DNA of 64,000 nt from Parietichytrium sp. I65-24A. Taxonomy: Eukaryota > Sar > Bigyra > Thraustochytrida > Thraustochytriidae. The notes under the pieces were generated by a model, which searched no databases, was not told the DNA's origin, and saw only the letters and a list, made by a program, of their open reading frames with translations. The DNA is taken from positions 1 through 64,000 of the forward strand of contig BLSF01000058.1 in the NCBI GenBank assembly GCA_012862575.1, written 5' to 3'. Below, in pieces: positions 1 to 10,162 of this stretch. Made by a program: the position numbers and the translations under genes. Within the stretch, counting starts at the first letter, position 1. Each line of letters begins with the position of its first letter.

Positions 1-1145
1 GTTTAGTCCTTCGCCCAACGAGCTCACACACCAGAACCTCGACTTGACGCCACAAATATACCGGTCTTGGTGCCTTCCCATCTTTCTCCGTTGTGTCAGC
101 CTCCAGAACGCTTCGATCGCAAACAAGGACACCTGTGACCTCCACAGCCTCCACGTGTCCGCGTTGCGGTTAGGTTAGAATTTCAGGGGTATGTACTATA
201 ACTGAGTTAGCAAGAATGTTAAGCAAGCTTAGTCAGTAAACTTAGGTACTAAAACCCATGGGTTAGAAGTGTGTGCTGTGCGTGCTTAGAGAAGCGGAAG
301 AGGAGACCCTAAGAAGGGTACTACAGTATGGAAGTGCAATAGCCGACTCTAGATACTAGTAGACGAAGTTGCAATGCAGGCAGATGCAGGCAGACTCCAA
401 TGAAAGAAAACGAATTCCAAATTCCACTTTTTCTACTTGCTCACAAAGTCTACTTACCTCACTCGCTCCAATCTACTGTCATTTTCACATAATCAAAAAC
501 GCTGGCCAATGGTGTCTGGTTGAACTTTCTACCAATTTCAAATGCAAAAACCTTCTACTAATTTTACATGATCAGAACTACTGGTATCTGCTGGTAGTCG
601 CATCAATGACATGATTCACCAAGTCTGCTCAGGAATCCCACCAAGATTTCTCTCCGAGTTTCTTTCAAATTTTGGACCTACAGACGGGCTCTGGGCAGAG
701 ACCTGACCCATGTGATACCTGTGGTAACAGCATGTAACTGCAATCTTATCTCGATAAGGAGAGAAGGAAGGATACTAACGGGGGTAGAACCCCCGGGTCA
801 GAAGTTCGTGCCTAGCACTGACTTTCTGTAAGAACTTCAAATTTTCTACGGCAGCCGAAAAATTATCGTGTGCGCTATTGAGTTGCAGCGCACGAGACTG
901 CCACAGCGGGAACGAGCGTATGGGAGAACCCCAGTGCACTCGTCGCCTTACCGGGCTGAGCGCTTGTTTGTCTGTGGCGGCGTGCGAGGAGAGACGTGCG
1001 TGACGCTGATTGCGCGTAGGATTCGCTAGGAGATCCAACCTCTTTCGCATCTGATCACCCAAATCTACGTTCCTGGACAGCCACAAGGGAGTGGTGAGGC
1101 CAACTCGAGGCGGGCGAAGAAATCTACGAAAGGTGGCAACATCGA
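1..1145. other. Left edge, no supported gene
   Basis: Only short open frames occur here, the longest about 103 codons on the minus strand (775-1086). None shows a recognisable domain or a start/splice arrangement that I trust. The stretch probably holds the 3' flank of the minus-strand gene that follows. Confidence 0.5.
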
Positions 1146-1245
1146 TTATTCCTGGCTCTTATTTTTAAGCTTTCCGCGTCTTGAGTTCACAAGGTCGCTG
1201 ACCTTCTTCTTTTCTGGGAAGTCATCTGGAAGACGGCCGTCGCTG

Positions 1246-2283
1246 TCAGCCCACTTCTCCACCATGACCTTGTACAAAGGTGCTGCTGTCAGTGCAGCCA
1301 AATTTTCCGATAAAATTGAGGTATGATTGTGGAATCCCTCCACCTCTCGCGCGACCACCGGGTTCTGCACTCTGAGAACCGCCACCATTCAAGGTCTTGC
1401 GGATCGCCCCGACCTTTAGCTTGAACGCTTCTTGTCTGCTCTCGGGTATAGCAAGTGACGAGCCCGCAAAGTGCATCTCTGCGGCGCTCAGCACGTCTGC
1501 GTTTTTGGCTGTGATGTTCCTCCTCAATGTTTCCGTAATGAACTCAACCCACTCCGTGTCCAGTTTTCGCCTAACTTGCGCGAGCCTCTTGTCAATATCC
1601 ACTTCTTCCCCTTGAGGTGTGGACTTTCTCCATACCGAGTATCGCTGAATCTCCTGAGAGACGTCCTTCTCTGTGGGCAAGTCCAGTCTTTTTGGGTAGC
1701 GTTCAATCAACCGCTCCAATATCCACGATGCATGCTGTTTATCCCCTTGTTCCTCTTTAAGCATATGCATTATCTCCCTTCGATACCTCTCCGCTTTGGA
1801 AAGCCCCACCATCTCCCCTCGCTCTTGGCGCCGAGCCCAGCCTGGGAACCTTCTCTTGGATGCAGGAATCACGAAATGACGGGCCTCGTCGTACTCTGTC
1901 TGATACTCTGTACCAACTCGAACATCAATCTCGTCGGAGTGCGCGAGAATTTGTTTTGCTTCTCTGACCGCGTACGTCACCAAGTCTCTTCGTTGGCCGC
2001 AAGGCGTCTCCTCCTCGAACTCATCTTCGCTTTCCGATTCTTTATGATAATCGGAATCGGAATCGCTGGAGACTTCCTCATTGTCACTGTCATCGAATCG
2101 AGTGAGGTCGAGAATACCCTGGCCTGGTTTCACGTGGAATTGGCGCTGTTAACCGATTTCGCTTCCCAGGCTGTCCTCCAGAGGACTTCACACTGCCGTC
2201 CGTGCAGTTACTACAGTGTCTCTGCACTCGTCTGGGCACTGAAGGCACCAGCCGCTCTTCCCATTGCACGCGCAGCCCGCCAT
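1246..2283 (-). CDS. Unrecognised acidic protein with Cys-rich N-terminus
   Basis: I do not recognise the family. The long frame below 2145 encodes an acidic Ser/Asp/Glu N-terminal stretch (DDSDNEEVSSDSDSD), then a basic, helical middle (KAERYRREIMHMLKEEQ, WILERLIERYPKR). It has no ATG near its start, so I infer a short first exon beginning with ATG at 2283 (MAGCACNGKSGWCLQC, five Cys in 16 residues). That exon ends in phase 0 at 2215 or 2212; the intron is about 66-69 nt with acceptor AACAG at 2146, the same size class as other introns here. At the 3' end the frame becomes Gly-rich and stops at 1246. The +1 frame (1388 down to 1146) instead gives a more protein-like tail ending GKLKNKSQE. 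A frameshift, either real or a sequence error, near 1380 is therefore likely. A chromatin or nuclear role would be a guess. Confidence 0.5.
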
Positions 2284-3150
2284 TTGGCNCAACTCGCGAA
2301 GATGAACTGTGCACGCAACGAGTAAGCCTGCCGGAGGCAGGCGCAACTCTCAAGCTCGAAGAAGACTTCCGAAGGCGAGCGCACTTTGACTTGTCAGAAA
2401 GAAAAAAAAGAAAAATTGATGTATATTCGGTTGGGTCTTCTGGAGTCTGGTTTTTGGTCTCATACTCATTTTCGCAGGTTGTCAGTGGACCTCAAGGAAC
2501 ACATTGCAATTCGCAGTGCCTCCAAATTGATGTTCTTTCGCGTTGTCCCAAGACACCTTGCTTTTATCCCATGCATCACCGCCCCAAGAAGCGAAGGACA
2601 CGGACGCTAGTTTAAAGGTATTGGAGCTGAGCGGATCATCATTTTTAAACGAGACAATTTTCTGGGCTCGATCCTGGCCAAATCAAGAGCTTTCTGTTGC
2701 CTCTCACTCTCGGGGATCTTACTCGGGTGTTTTATGTACACATAAACTTGAATTGGCTTTGGCCACTGAATTATCTTCATTTTGAACTCAAGTGTTTTTA
2801 GGTACTGAGTACACACTTCTAACCCGCGGGGGGTTTCTCACCCCCCTTAGTTTTGTTGTGGCCAACGTTGGACACAGCAAGAAAGTACCAATTCTTCCCT
2901 CACAACCCTCTACTTGGACCCAAGAAATCATTCTCCAGCAGTGTATAGGCCACAGTGAGCAAAAGTGTGCCACTATTCAGCATTTAGGAGGTTGAACTCT
3001 AATTGTACCTCAGCTCTTGCAAATCCCTGCAGACACTGTTCATCGAGCAGAGTGAGCAGAGGAAGAAACCCGAAGGTTTAGGCGTTGTGTATGGTGCTTT
3101 CGTGCAAGTAGTGGGCTGGACCGCAGCGGCTCCTCCGCGGAAATAGACTT
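2284..3150. other. Intergenic, divergent promoter region
   Basis: This stretch separates a minus-strand and a plus-strand gene. It contains an undetermined base at 2289 and the palindrome GTACTGAGTAC at 2802-2812, which recurs elsewhere in the window. Short open frames here show no domain. Confidence 0.5.
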
Positions 3151-3765
3151 ATGAACGTCCCGTTTAGGTGCTCGTGCGGGTCGGTGCGCGGGTGCGTGAC
3201 CGGGAAGGACAAAGTCACGCCCGTTGAGTGCTACTGCGATGGGTGCACAGCTTGCGCGCGGTGGATTCACGCTCAGAGCTCTGACTTGGCTCCTGAGCCA
3301 GTAAATGCAGCGGGTGGCATCGAGATGCTCATGCTGTTCAAGAACCAAGTTACAGTGCTGCAAGGCGCAGAAAAAGTGTGCAAGGCTCGCTTTCTTAAGC
3401 CTGGCTCGGACACTGTACGGTTCTATTCGAGCTGCTGCGGGACTCTGCTGTTTGAAGGGCAGGACGTAAAATCCAAAATTCCCACAATGCTTGTGTCGAG
3501 GATTGCCGTGGAATTGGGAGGGGAGTCAAAAAAACTCCAAAAAACTCACGAGAAGCCATTTCAAGTATTTGGGCCACGCAGGGCGGTCGTCACTGATCAA
3601 GGGAAAATGAAGCGTGGTGGAGTGCACTATGGGTTCTTGAGAATGGTCTTTGCCAGAATCGCTCGTGGATTGCTTGCAGGCAAACATACGCCATGGTTTG
3701 GTCATCCTTACATCGGAACCAAGTCGGGCATCGCTACTCCAGAGATGGCATCGTACCCGGAATGA
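3151..3765 (+). CDS. GFA-like (CENP-V/GFA fold) zinc-binding protein
   Basis: A single-exon protein of 204 residues beginning at the ATG at 3151. The Cys pattern is that of the glutathione-dependent formaldehyde-activating enzyme (GFA)/CENP-V fold: C7-S-C9, then C27-Y-C29 with C32 and C35, then a C95-C96 pair in FYSSCCGTLLF. In the family these residues bind two zinc ions. Family members include S-hydroxymethylglutathione synthases and many uncharacterised proteins. The C-terminal 70 residues (RMVFARIARGLLAGKHTPWF and onward) extend past the fold and resemble the extension of uncharacterised GFA-like proteins. The substrate is unknown; enzymatic activity on formaldehyde adducts should not be assumed. 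Confidence 0.7.
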   Translation: MNVPFRCSCGSVRGCVTGKDKVTPVECYCDGCTACARWIHAQSSDLAPEPVNAAGGIEMLMLFKNQVTVLQGAEKVCKARFLKPGSDTVRFYSSCCGTLLFEGQDVKSKIPTMLVSRIAVELGGESKKLQKTHEKPFQVFGPRRAVVTDQGKMKRGGVHYGFLRMVFARIARGLLAGKHTPWFGHPYIGTKSGIATPEMASYPE

Positions 3766-3836
3766 ATTTGTAAACACACGTGCCATACAAGTCTTTTGTC
3801 TTCTATGAATTATACACAACACTTTTTATGCCAGCG

Positions 3837-4520
3837 TTAGCTTGTTGTGGCTGTTTTCGTTATGTACTTCAAAAGCAGCTTGACGAAAATCAAAAATAAT
3901 AGAAGAAAGAAAGAAAAGAGAGTGACGAGGGAATATGGTAAACAAGTTTTTCTATTGGAAACTTCCAGCAGGAGATTTGGGCTGTTGGCTCCAAGAGCTC
4001 TTGCCTCGTCTGCACCAGGAGCTGCACCGTAGATTTCCAGTTTTTTTTTTGGGTAGTAACAGCGTCCAGGGAGAAACGATGACGAGCTTGCGTACAGCAA
4101 AAATACCGAGAGCAGGAAAAAGAATGTGCACCTCTTCAACAGTTCCAATCCGTCGCACCTTGAGCACAGCCCCTTGCTTGATGAACTGAGGCCCTGTTGC
4201 CATGAGATTGACAGGATTTAAGGCGTGCGGTCCACAATGCTGACTGAATTTCGAGCAGTTTAGCAGCACTCTCGTGGCTACCTAGGGTCTCATTCACATG
4301 GCCGGGAACAATCTGAATGTCTATTAGGGCTCGTTCGGTCACAAGTCAGTGCGAAGAACTCGCTCTCGCTCACGTCTGGAGATCGAAACCGGCCTCGTGC
4401 TCCACCTCCATTTTCCCATCCACATTTCAAAAATCCTCTGCCTGGCTACTCAGCAATTTTGCGACATGTATCAGCAACTGGCGTGTTCGGTGGCCCTCCT
4501 CTCCACTTGCATTCCTGAGC
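3837..4520 (-). pseudogene. DH-PH RhoGEF remnant, frameshifted
   Basis: Pieces of a Dbl-homology/pleckstrin-homology exchange factor lie in consecutive minus frames. Around 4340-4230 one frame reads ALIDIQIVPGHVNETL then SAAKLLEIQSALW, like the last DH helix (INE...LLEIQ..L). The +1 frame continues NPVNLMATGPQFIKQGAVLK, the usual DH-PH linker and first PH strand. A further +1 shift near 4140 gives ELLKRCTFFFLLSVFLLYAS, matching the PH core pattern KRYFFLFNDLLLY. Upstream, HRTRQLLIHVAKLL near 4470 may be the conserved DH helix RYxLLL. At least two +1 shifts are needed and there is no room for introns at the joins, so I call it a decayed host gene; clustered sequence errors are the alternative. 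RhoGEFs activate Rho GTPases at membranes. The 5' limit is uncertain. Confidence 0.5.
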
Positions 4521-5033
4521 GCTGATCGGAACCTCCGGTTTTATCATCGAGATCTCCCACCCGAGCTCTTTTTTGTGCTCACTGTTAGTTTCTCCCAGTG
4601 CGTTGATTGGGCTGGACGTTGTTGCTTGTTAGCAGCTACCTAGAGGCTACTACAGTCGGTAGACGAATTGACAGTGAAAATGAACCTTCAGAATTCAGAT
4701 CGCGTCAGTCTGAAAATGTGATGCGAGTGAACACAAAAGAAAAACAAGAAAAATGTTGAATAGCAAGTGGGAATTTGATTGGCTCGTCAAGTCAGAAAGA
4801 GACTCGTATCCGTTCGCAGCAAAGGGCGGCAGTGTGGCATTCAGTGCACTAGCAGTGCATTTTGGGACTCACAAACTCCGCTGGCACTTTCATGTTCGGA
4901 CCAAAGACACTACGACTTTAGGCTGGTCGAGTACAATCCGTCAAGTCTGCAAATCCAACGTTTGTAGCTCGACACAAAAGTATGCCAAGCTTGTCGCCAG
5001 CGCCCGAGGTTGCAGTCAGGCTGGCAATGCAAA
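4521..5033. other. Upstream region of the WD40-channel gene
   Basis: No independent gene is recognised. The frame of the downstream gene stays open back to 4968 without an ATG, so a short upstream exon is possible. The 244-codon plus frame from 4753 overlaps the WD40 gene in another frame and has no domain signal. Confidence 0.45.
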
Positions 5034-8000
5034 ATGCGCGTGTTTCCGACAGCTTTGGCGCCTCGCAAAGCAGATCGCAGTGCGAACGAAGATGATCATT
5101 CTAGACAAAGCGCTTCGGAACAAGCGCCACTCCTTCTGCAGGGCCATTCTAGTTGCGTGGTATGCCTGGCAAAAGATGAAGACGTGTTTGTCTCGGGCAG
5201 CGAGGATCACACGCTGCGCGTGTGGTCGCGGAAGGACGGGCGGTGCTTGGCCATTCTTCACGGGCATGTTGGAGCAGTCTATTCCGTGGCCTTGGACCCC
5301 TTGGTGGTGTTTTCAGGTTCTGTGGACGGAGTCGCCAAAGTTTGGAAGCGAGCGAATTGGGAGTGCGCTGCAAACTTGCAAGGGACAGAGGGTGCAGCTC
5401 AAGAGGTTGCTCTCAATTCAACCCTGTTTGCTTCAGCTTCGGCGAAATCCATTCGTTTGTGGGCCAGAAGCTCCATTGAGCTTGTGAGGGAAATCGAATG
5501 CGAGGGTGTCTCCTCCATTTGCATGGACAACGAAATTGTGGCAGCAGGAACCGCCGGAGGCGCCATATTGGCTTGGTCATCTGTGTCTGGCCACTTGCTT
5601 TGCGAATTGCAAGGGCACTCTTCTTATGTCTCAGCCATGTGCTTGAAAGGGGACTTGCTCGTGTCTGCAAGTCATGATCAGTCTATCCGGGTATGGTCCT
5701 TGGAAAGGGAAGTCTGCGAAAAGGTGCTAGAGGGCCATGAAGAACTGATAACTACTGTTTATATTGATGGTGAGCGGATTGCATCAGCAGGGCACGACTT
5801 CTCTGTGCGCATATGGGAGATTGAAAGTGGAGATTGTACAGACATATTGACTGGATGCACGGAACTGGAAATCTCTGCCGTTCTCCTGGATGGCGAGACG
5901 GTGGTGGTTGCAGGCGGCGATCAAGTCGGTGTGTGGGCGCGTGGACGACAAGCGCCTATTGAAACACTGCGTGGGGGAACGCACTTTGTATACTGCATGG
6001 CCATTGATCAAGATGACATCGTCATCGCGGGTTGGGATACAATGACTGAGGTATGGTCGCATGACAGGGAAACTCTGCGTTTCAGCCTCGACAGACATGA
6101 CGACTGCATCAATGCGATAGATATGAATGCCACGATTATTGTAGTAGCCAGTTGTGATGGAACGATGAGCATATGGTCCCGCCAAGACGGAAGTCATCTC
6201 CACACCTTGCAAAACGAGGACGAAGGCGGGGAGAATCAACCATTAAATGCCGTCGCACTAGTTGGCGACGATGTGCTTCTTTCTGGAAGCGTGGACGGTC
6301 TGATGCGAATCTGGCGATGGGCTGACCAGGAATGCCAACAAGCTTTTGAAGCGCACGACGGGGGAGTGAACGCTATTGTAGTGCGAGTCGATCTTATTGT
6401 GTCGGGGGGCGAAGATGGCGAGATCAAATGCTGGTCAAATGACCAGAAAGGTGGCTCGCGCTGCATCAACGTCTTGACTGGTCATTCAAGAAGCGTCACC
6501 ACTCTCGCGTTGGACGAAAAGCATCTCGTGTCCGGCAGCGAGGACTTTTCCGTGCGAATATGGTCAACAACTTCCTTTAGGTGCGTTCAGGTGCTGGAGG
6601 GCCACACCGCCAAAGTGAACTCTGTTTCGCTGAAAGATTCAGTGCTCGTCTCCGCATCAGACGACAAAACCTTGCGGGTCTGGCCAATTGACCACGGTGG
6701 GCAAAGCCTGCTGACAATTCCGATTCAAAAGAAGCCAGATGTTGTCTGCATATTCGATCAGAAGCTGTATTGGACTGAAGCCGGGGCGGTCAAGGTAGTT
6801 GCGTCATACCCACACCCATGCTCGAGGAGTCACCCAGCGTGGTACTTGCAGCAGGTTGGAAGATGTATAAAGTCTGAAGGCATGCCATCAAAAGGCTTAC
6901 ACATTGATGTTCTCAATCAGAAGAGCTTGGAGCCATATCAGGAGTCGGAGCTTGGCAGCAATACAGAAGCATTGTTGGAGTTTCTGGCTGGCGCACGGGA
7001 AGTGTTACCCTTCTTGAAATTGTGGCCAAAATTCCTTCGGCCATCACATTTGCTTGACTACGCACTCCGAACAAACTCGAGAGCTGCTGTGGAGGGAGCA
7101 GTAAACCATCTCATCGAAGCGATGGATAGGGAAGCCACACATTGCCGTCTCGAAAAGACCTCGGTTGCATATGACGGGGACTTCGCCAGAGTTCTCGTCA
7201 GCCTTATTCGTAATTTCCCCGGGGTGGCTTTGGAGCTTTTCGAGAATGTCAACTTACTTGAGCTCCCAAAGCGTGCCCAGTTTGGGCTGGAGTACCCATT
7301 CGGTGGCCAGCAGTATGTTGTCTGCGGGACCAAGTATACTTGCCAGACACCGCGAGAGTGGGTTGAGTTGAGGCGGTTGCGCGACCATTTGGAAACGAAT
7401 GGGGGCGAAAGCAATCAATACCTCTCGACACTTTGGAGTATATTTCTCAACAGCAACCGCAGAGATTTCAAACTTGAGCGAAGTCAGAGCCTTGTACATA
7501 CGTTTCCGAAGCTTGGCAGTCACATGGCGGAGATGACAACCGCTGGCGACGATGGCAAGAGAAAGACAAAGCAGTTTTCGTTGCTAAAGGTTCTGGTTGA
7601 GACTGGGGACGCAAATTTTTTTGGAAATATACTCGTGCGCACTTTGGTTGAGTATAAATGGGAGTCCTTCGGAAGGTACAAGTTCAGGAACGAAACTCTT
7701 GTGTATGTCTGCGAGTTGGCCTTGCTGGTAGCGATCATGTTTTGTATGCCGAACGATTTGCAAGATGGAATTGGCGCTGGCCACGGTTTTGCAATTCTCT
7801 TTGCGCTCGAATTGTTGGCTTCCTGGATCTTTGCAATTGCGAGCTGGGCAAAGAGAGTCAAAGGGGGCGCAAATAGCTCAGGGTCTCATGGTGCTCTCCC
7901 GGGGTCCACGACCAATGTGTGGGGGGTCCTGAGACTCTGCCATGAGCCTCTGGGCATCATTTCCATCTCAACGCTCCTTGTCGATCTGGAAATCTGTAAA

Positions 8001-8783
8001 AATGTCCTAGCGCTCGCACTATATTGCAAGTGGTTCGGGCTATTGTACTATCTTCAACCGTATAGATCCACCGGTCCGCTTGTGCGCATGTTCGAGGCGA
8101 TTACGATCGAAATGGGGCCCTTTCTGCTCTTGCTTGGGGTTTGCACGTTGGCTACAACATGCTCATTTCATCTACTCGTGCGAAACAACAACCCGGACGA
8201 CGATGGCGAGGGTACCAATTATGATTCTTTTGGCGGGGCTGTGTTTTCTATTTTCAACATGTTGTTTCTCGGCGATAATGATCTTGACGTGCTGGATGAT
8301 GCCAGGTTTGTGCTCATCACACAGATCCACGCCAAAGTCATCTTCACTCTCTCGATTATTCTGGTTCCCATCGTATTGCTCAACATGATGATTGCGTTAA
8401 TGGGCGACATTTATGAGCGAATCCAGGATTCCTCTGTGAAAGAATTCGAACTGCTGAGGGCAAAGTTCATTTTACTACAGGAGAGCAGAATGTCCGAGTC
8501 TGAGCTGGAAAATCCAGCTTACTTCCCGCATTGGATCTGTGCTCTTGTCCCCGAAGGCGGAAACACTGCCAAGCTGGAGGATGAGCGGATGTGGCAAGGA
8601 ATGCTTCACAAGATCATCCTCAACGAAAATCAATTGAAGGAAGACCTCAAAACCGAACTAGATTTTGTTCGAGAGCAAGTCCAAAGCGTCAGGGCAGACC
8701 TGGACTCTTTCAAGAAGGACTTTCAGCAAATGAATCAGACTTTAGCCGCTGTCCTCTCGTTTGTTCAACCAGCCTCGTCATAA
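5034..8783 (+). CDS. WD40-repeat / TRP-like cation channel fusion
   Basis: A single exon of 1249 residues from the ATG at 5034; an in-frame TTG 24 nt upstream is an unlikely start. Residues about 35-560 carry 13 recognisable WD40 blades, for example SGSEDHTLRVW, SGSVDGVAKVW, SASHDQSIRVW and SGSEDFSVRIW, enough for two beta-propellers. A roughly 300-residue linker follows. The C-terminal third is a six-helix channel: S1 near 888 (VCELALLVAIMFCM), S2 near 920, S3-S4 near 980-1010, S5 near 1030 (LLLLGVCTLATTCSF), a pore loop (FGGAVFSIFNMLFLGDND) and S6 ending VLLNMMIALMGDIYERI. That S6 is close to the TRP-family S6 (LLNMLIALMGDTY). A short coiled coil near 1205-1235 could drive tetramerisation. 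I infer a plasma- or endomembrane cation channel gated or scaffolded by partners bound to the propellers. The selectivity is not predictable by eye. Confidence 0.85.
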   Translation: MRVFPTALAPRKADRSANEDDHSRQSASEQAPLLLQGHSSCVVCLAKDEDVFVSGSEDHTLRVWSRKDGRCLAILHGHVGAVYSVALDPLVVFSGSVDGVAKVWKRANWECAANLQGTEGAAQEVALNSTLFASASAKSIRLWARSSIELVREIECEGVSSICMDNEIVAAGTAGGAILAWSSVSGHLLCELQGHSSYVSAMCLKGDLLVSASHDQSIRVWSLEREVCEKVLEGHEELITTVYIDGERIASAGHDFSVRIWEIESGDCTDILTGCTELEISAVLLDGETVVVAGGDQVGVWARGRQAPIETLRGGTHFVYCMAIDQDDIVIAGWDTMTEVWSHDRETLRFSLDRHDDCINAIDMNATIIVVASCDGTMSIWSRQDGSHLHTLQNEDEGGENQPLNAVALVGDDVLLSGSVDGLMRIWRWADQECQQAFEAHDGGVNAIVVRVDLIVSGGEDGEIKCWSNDQKGGSRCINVLTGHSRSVTTLALDEKHLVSGSEDFSVRIWSTTSFRCVQVLEGHTAKVNSVSLKDSVLVSASDDKTLRVWPIDHGGQSLLTIPIQKKPDVVCIFDQKLYWTEAGAVKVVASYPHPCSRSHPAWYLQQVGRCIKSEGMPSKGLHIDVLNQKSLEPYQESELGSNTEALLEFLAGAREVLPFLKLWPKFLRPSHLLDYALRTNSRAAVEGAVNHLIEAMDREATHCRLEKTSVAYDGDFARVLVSLIRNFPGVALELFENVNLLELPKRAQFGLEYPFGGQQYVVCGTKYTCQTPREWVELRRLRDHLETNGGESNQYLSTLWSIFLNSNRRDFKLERSQSLVHTFPKLGSHMAEMTTAGDDGKRKTKQFSLLKVLVETGDANFFGNILVRTLVEYKWESFGRYKFRNETLVYVCELALLVAIMFCMPNDLQDGIGAGHGFAILFALELLASWIFAIASWAKRVKGGANSSGSHGALPGSTTNVWGVLRLCHEPLGIISISTLLVDLEICKNVLALALYCKWFGLLYYLQPYRSTGPLVRMFEAITIEMGPFLLLLGVCTLATTCSFHLLVRNNNPDDDGEGTNYDSFGGAVFSIFNMLFLGDNDLDVLDDARFVLITQIHAKVIFTLSIILVPIVLLNMMIALMGDIYERIQDSSVKEFELLRAKFILLQESRMSESELENPAYFPHWICALVPEGGNTAKLEDERMWQGMLHKIILNENQLKEDLKTELDFVREQVQSVRADLDSFKKDFQQMNQTLAAVLSFVQPASS

Positions 8784-9231
8784 ATCGATGCTGCGCCACT
8801 GTCCGTGTGGAACGGATCAATTTGTCCCTTCAACAGCTTATCAACTCTTCTAGCTAGCACCTACTTACCTGACCAACCAGCGTTGGTCAGCTAAGGCTCG
8901 AAGAGCGTTATTCAGAGTCAGATTTCCTGTCAGGGTTCACTCGCAAAATATGAACGTTGGTGACCTCTTACCTTGCGGTAGAGAGCCCTAGAGACCGCTG
9001 AAATTCTTTACTGCTCAACACTTGCTCAACGCTTTTTATGTACATGATCGAGGGGAGAATTGCGAGACAACAGGCGCAACACAGAGCGCGCGAAAGACCG
9101 CTGGAGCAGAGAAGATTGCACGCACAGAGCTGGCGCAAAAGAAGGAATTCCATCTCGTGCTTCAAGATTTGGCCCCACGAACAGCACTCGTTTGCTGGAA
9201 CGCCAACGTAAGGTGAGGACGAAGAGGAGAA
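8784..9231. other. Intergenic between channel gene and small basic protein
   Basis: Nothing recognisable. The plus frame 9022-9216 ends next to a donor-like GTAAGGTGAG, so a non-coding or short coding 5' exon of the next gene is possible but unproven. Confidence 0.4.
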
Positions 9232-9771
9232 ATGGACGGGGCACCAGAACATGGGGTTCGAGATCGCAAGAGCCAGGTGCTGAGCAAATGGACGGGGCTG
9301 GTTCAGGAGTCCCGTGAAGAGCAGGTTGCGGCTGCGGACCCAACGCAGATGAACGGCCTAAATCGGCCAACCGCTGTGAAGGTGAACAAAACGTTGAGGC
9401 GCTGGCAAAAGAGGGCCATGTACGGCAACCCTCAACGAGCTGAGAATCTCCCCATCGACAACGTCTTCAAAGTTTGGTACACTGACCAGCGGGACCGGCA
9501 TCGCGTGGATCTTCCAGAGCCGTTCCTCGCGTTGATTTCAGAAGAGGCAGTGTCCGTCCTGTTGGATATGAAGGATCGGTATGAGAAGGTCCTTGGGCCG
9601 GAGGACAGTTTGGTGAAAAAGGCGCAGAATAGAATCGAGGAAGTCTCCAACTCCGTGGATTGCGATCTGAACAAGGAGTTGCAAGAGTTGCAAGTTAAAA
9701 GAGTCCGCTCATCGATTAGAAGACCCAGCCTCAAGCCTTTGCGGAAAACGTCATTCACAGCAAAGCCATGA
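9232..9771 (+). CDS. Small basic protein of unknown function
   Basis: A 179-residue frame from the ATG at 9232, preceded by GGAGAA. I recognise no family. The middle (KVNKTLRRWQKRAMYGNPQR, VFKVWYTDQRDRHRV) is basic and aromatic. Residues about 100-155 are predicted helical and partly coiled (SVLLDMKDRYEKVLG, KELQELQVKRVRSSI). The tail is Arg/Lys/Ser/Pro rich (SIRRPSLKPLRKTSF). There is no signal peptide or membrane segment, so a nuclear or cytosolic protein is likely. Codon use looks like its neighbours. The possible exon upstream (see the preceding intergenic entry) could lengthen the N-terminus. Confidence 0.6.
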   Translation: MDGAPEHGVRDRKSQVLSKWTGLVQESREEQVAAADPTQMNGLNRPTAVKVNKTLRRWQKRAMYGNPQRAENLPIDNVFKVWYTDQRDRHRVDLPEPFLALISEEAVSVLLDMKDRYEKVLGPEDSLVKKAQNRIEEVSNSVDCDLNKELQELQVKRVRSSIRRPSLKPLRKTSFTAKP

Positions 9772-10162
9772 ACCTAGGTCTTGATTGGAAGCCACTTTCT
9801 TTCTGTGAGCCACAAGTGCTGTATTGTACCAATCCGACATCATGGTTCGCATTCTCGCGTCGTCCTGAGAAAGTGATGGGTGAGGTGAATATTATTATTT
9901 TTTTCTACTGCTAGTACCTTTTTTTTAACCTTTTTGATCAAAACTACATTACCTCAAAGCCGACAGCATTCACCACGATTGAATCAATTCAGATCTCGAC
10001 CAAAGAAAATGCTAGATGGCAGCCGTGAGGAGGTTCTCCTAAGATTGGTTGCCTCTTTGTGTGTAGCCAGAGGACTGGTCAAACGATGCCAAAAAACACG
10101 CACTTATGTATACGTCTCCCTTGAAGAACCAACCCCATTCTTTTCAAAGGACAGAATCGATA
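9772..10162. other. Convergent intergenic region
   Basis: This AT-rich stretch lies between the 3' ends of a plus and a minus gene, with T-runs at 9898-9903 and 9920-9927. It likely holds both 3' UTRs. No gene is seen. Confidence 0.5.

Noticed and set aside
9022-9216. Plus frame ending at a donor-like GTAAGGTGAG before the small basic protein
   Set aside because: No acceptor or domain to confirm it as an exon; kept only as a possibility.
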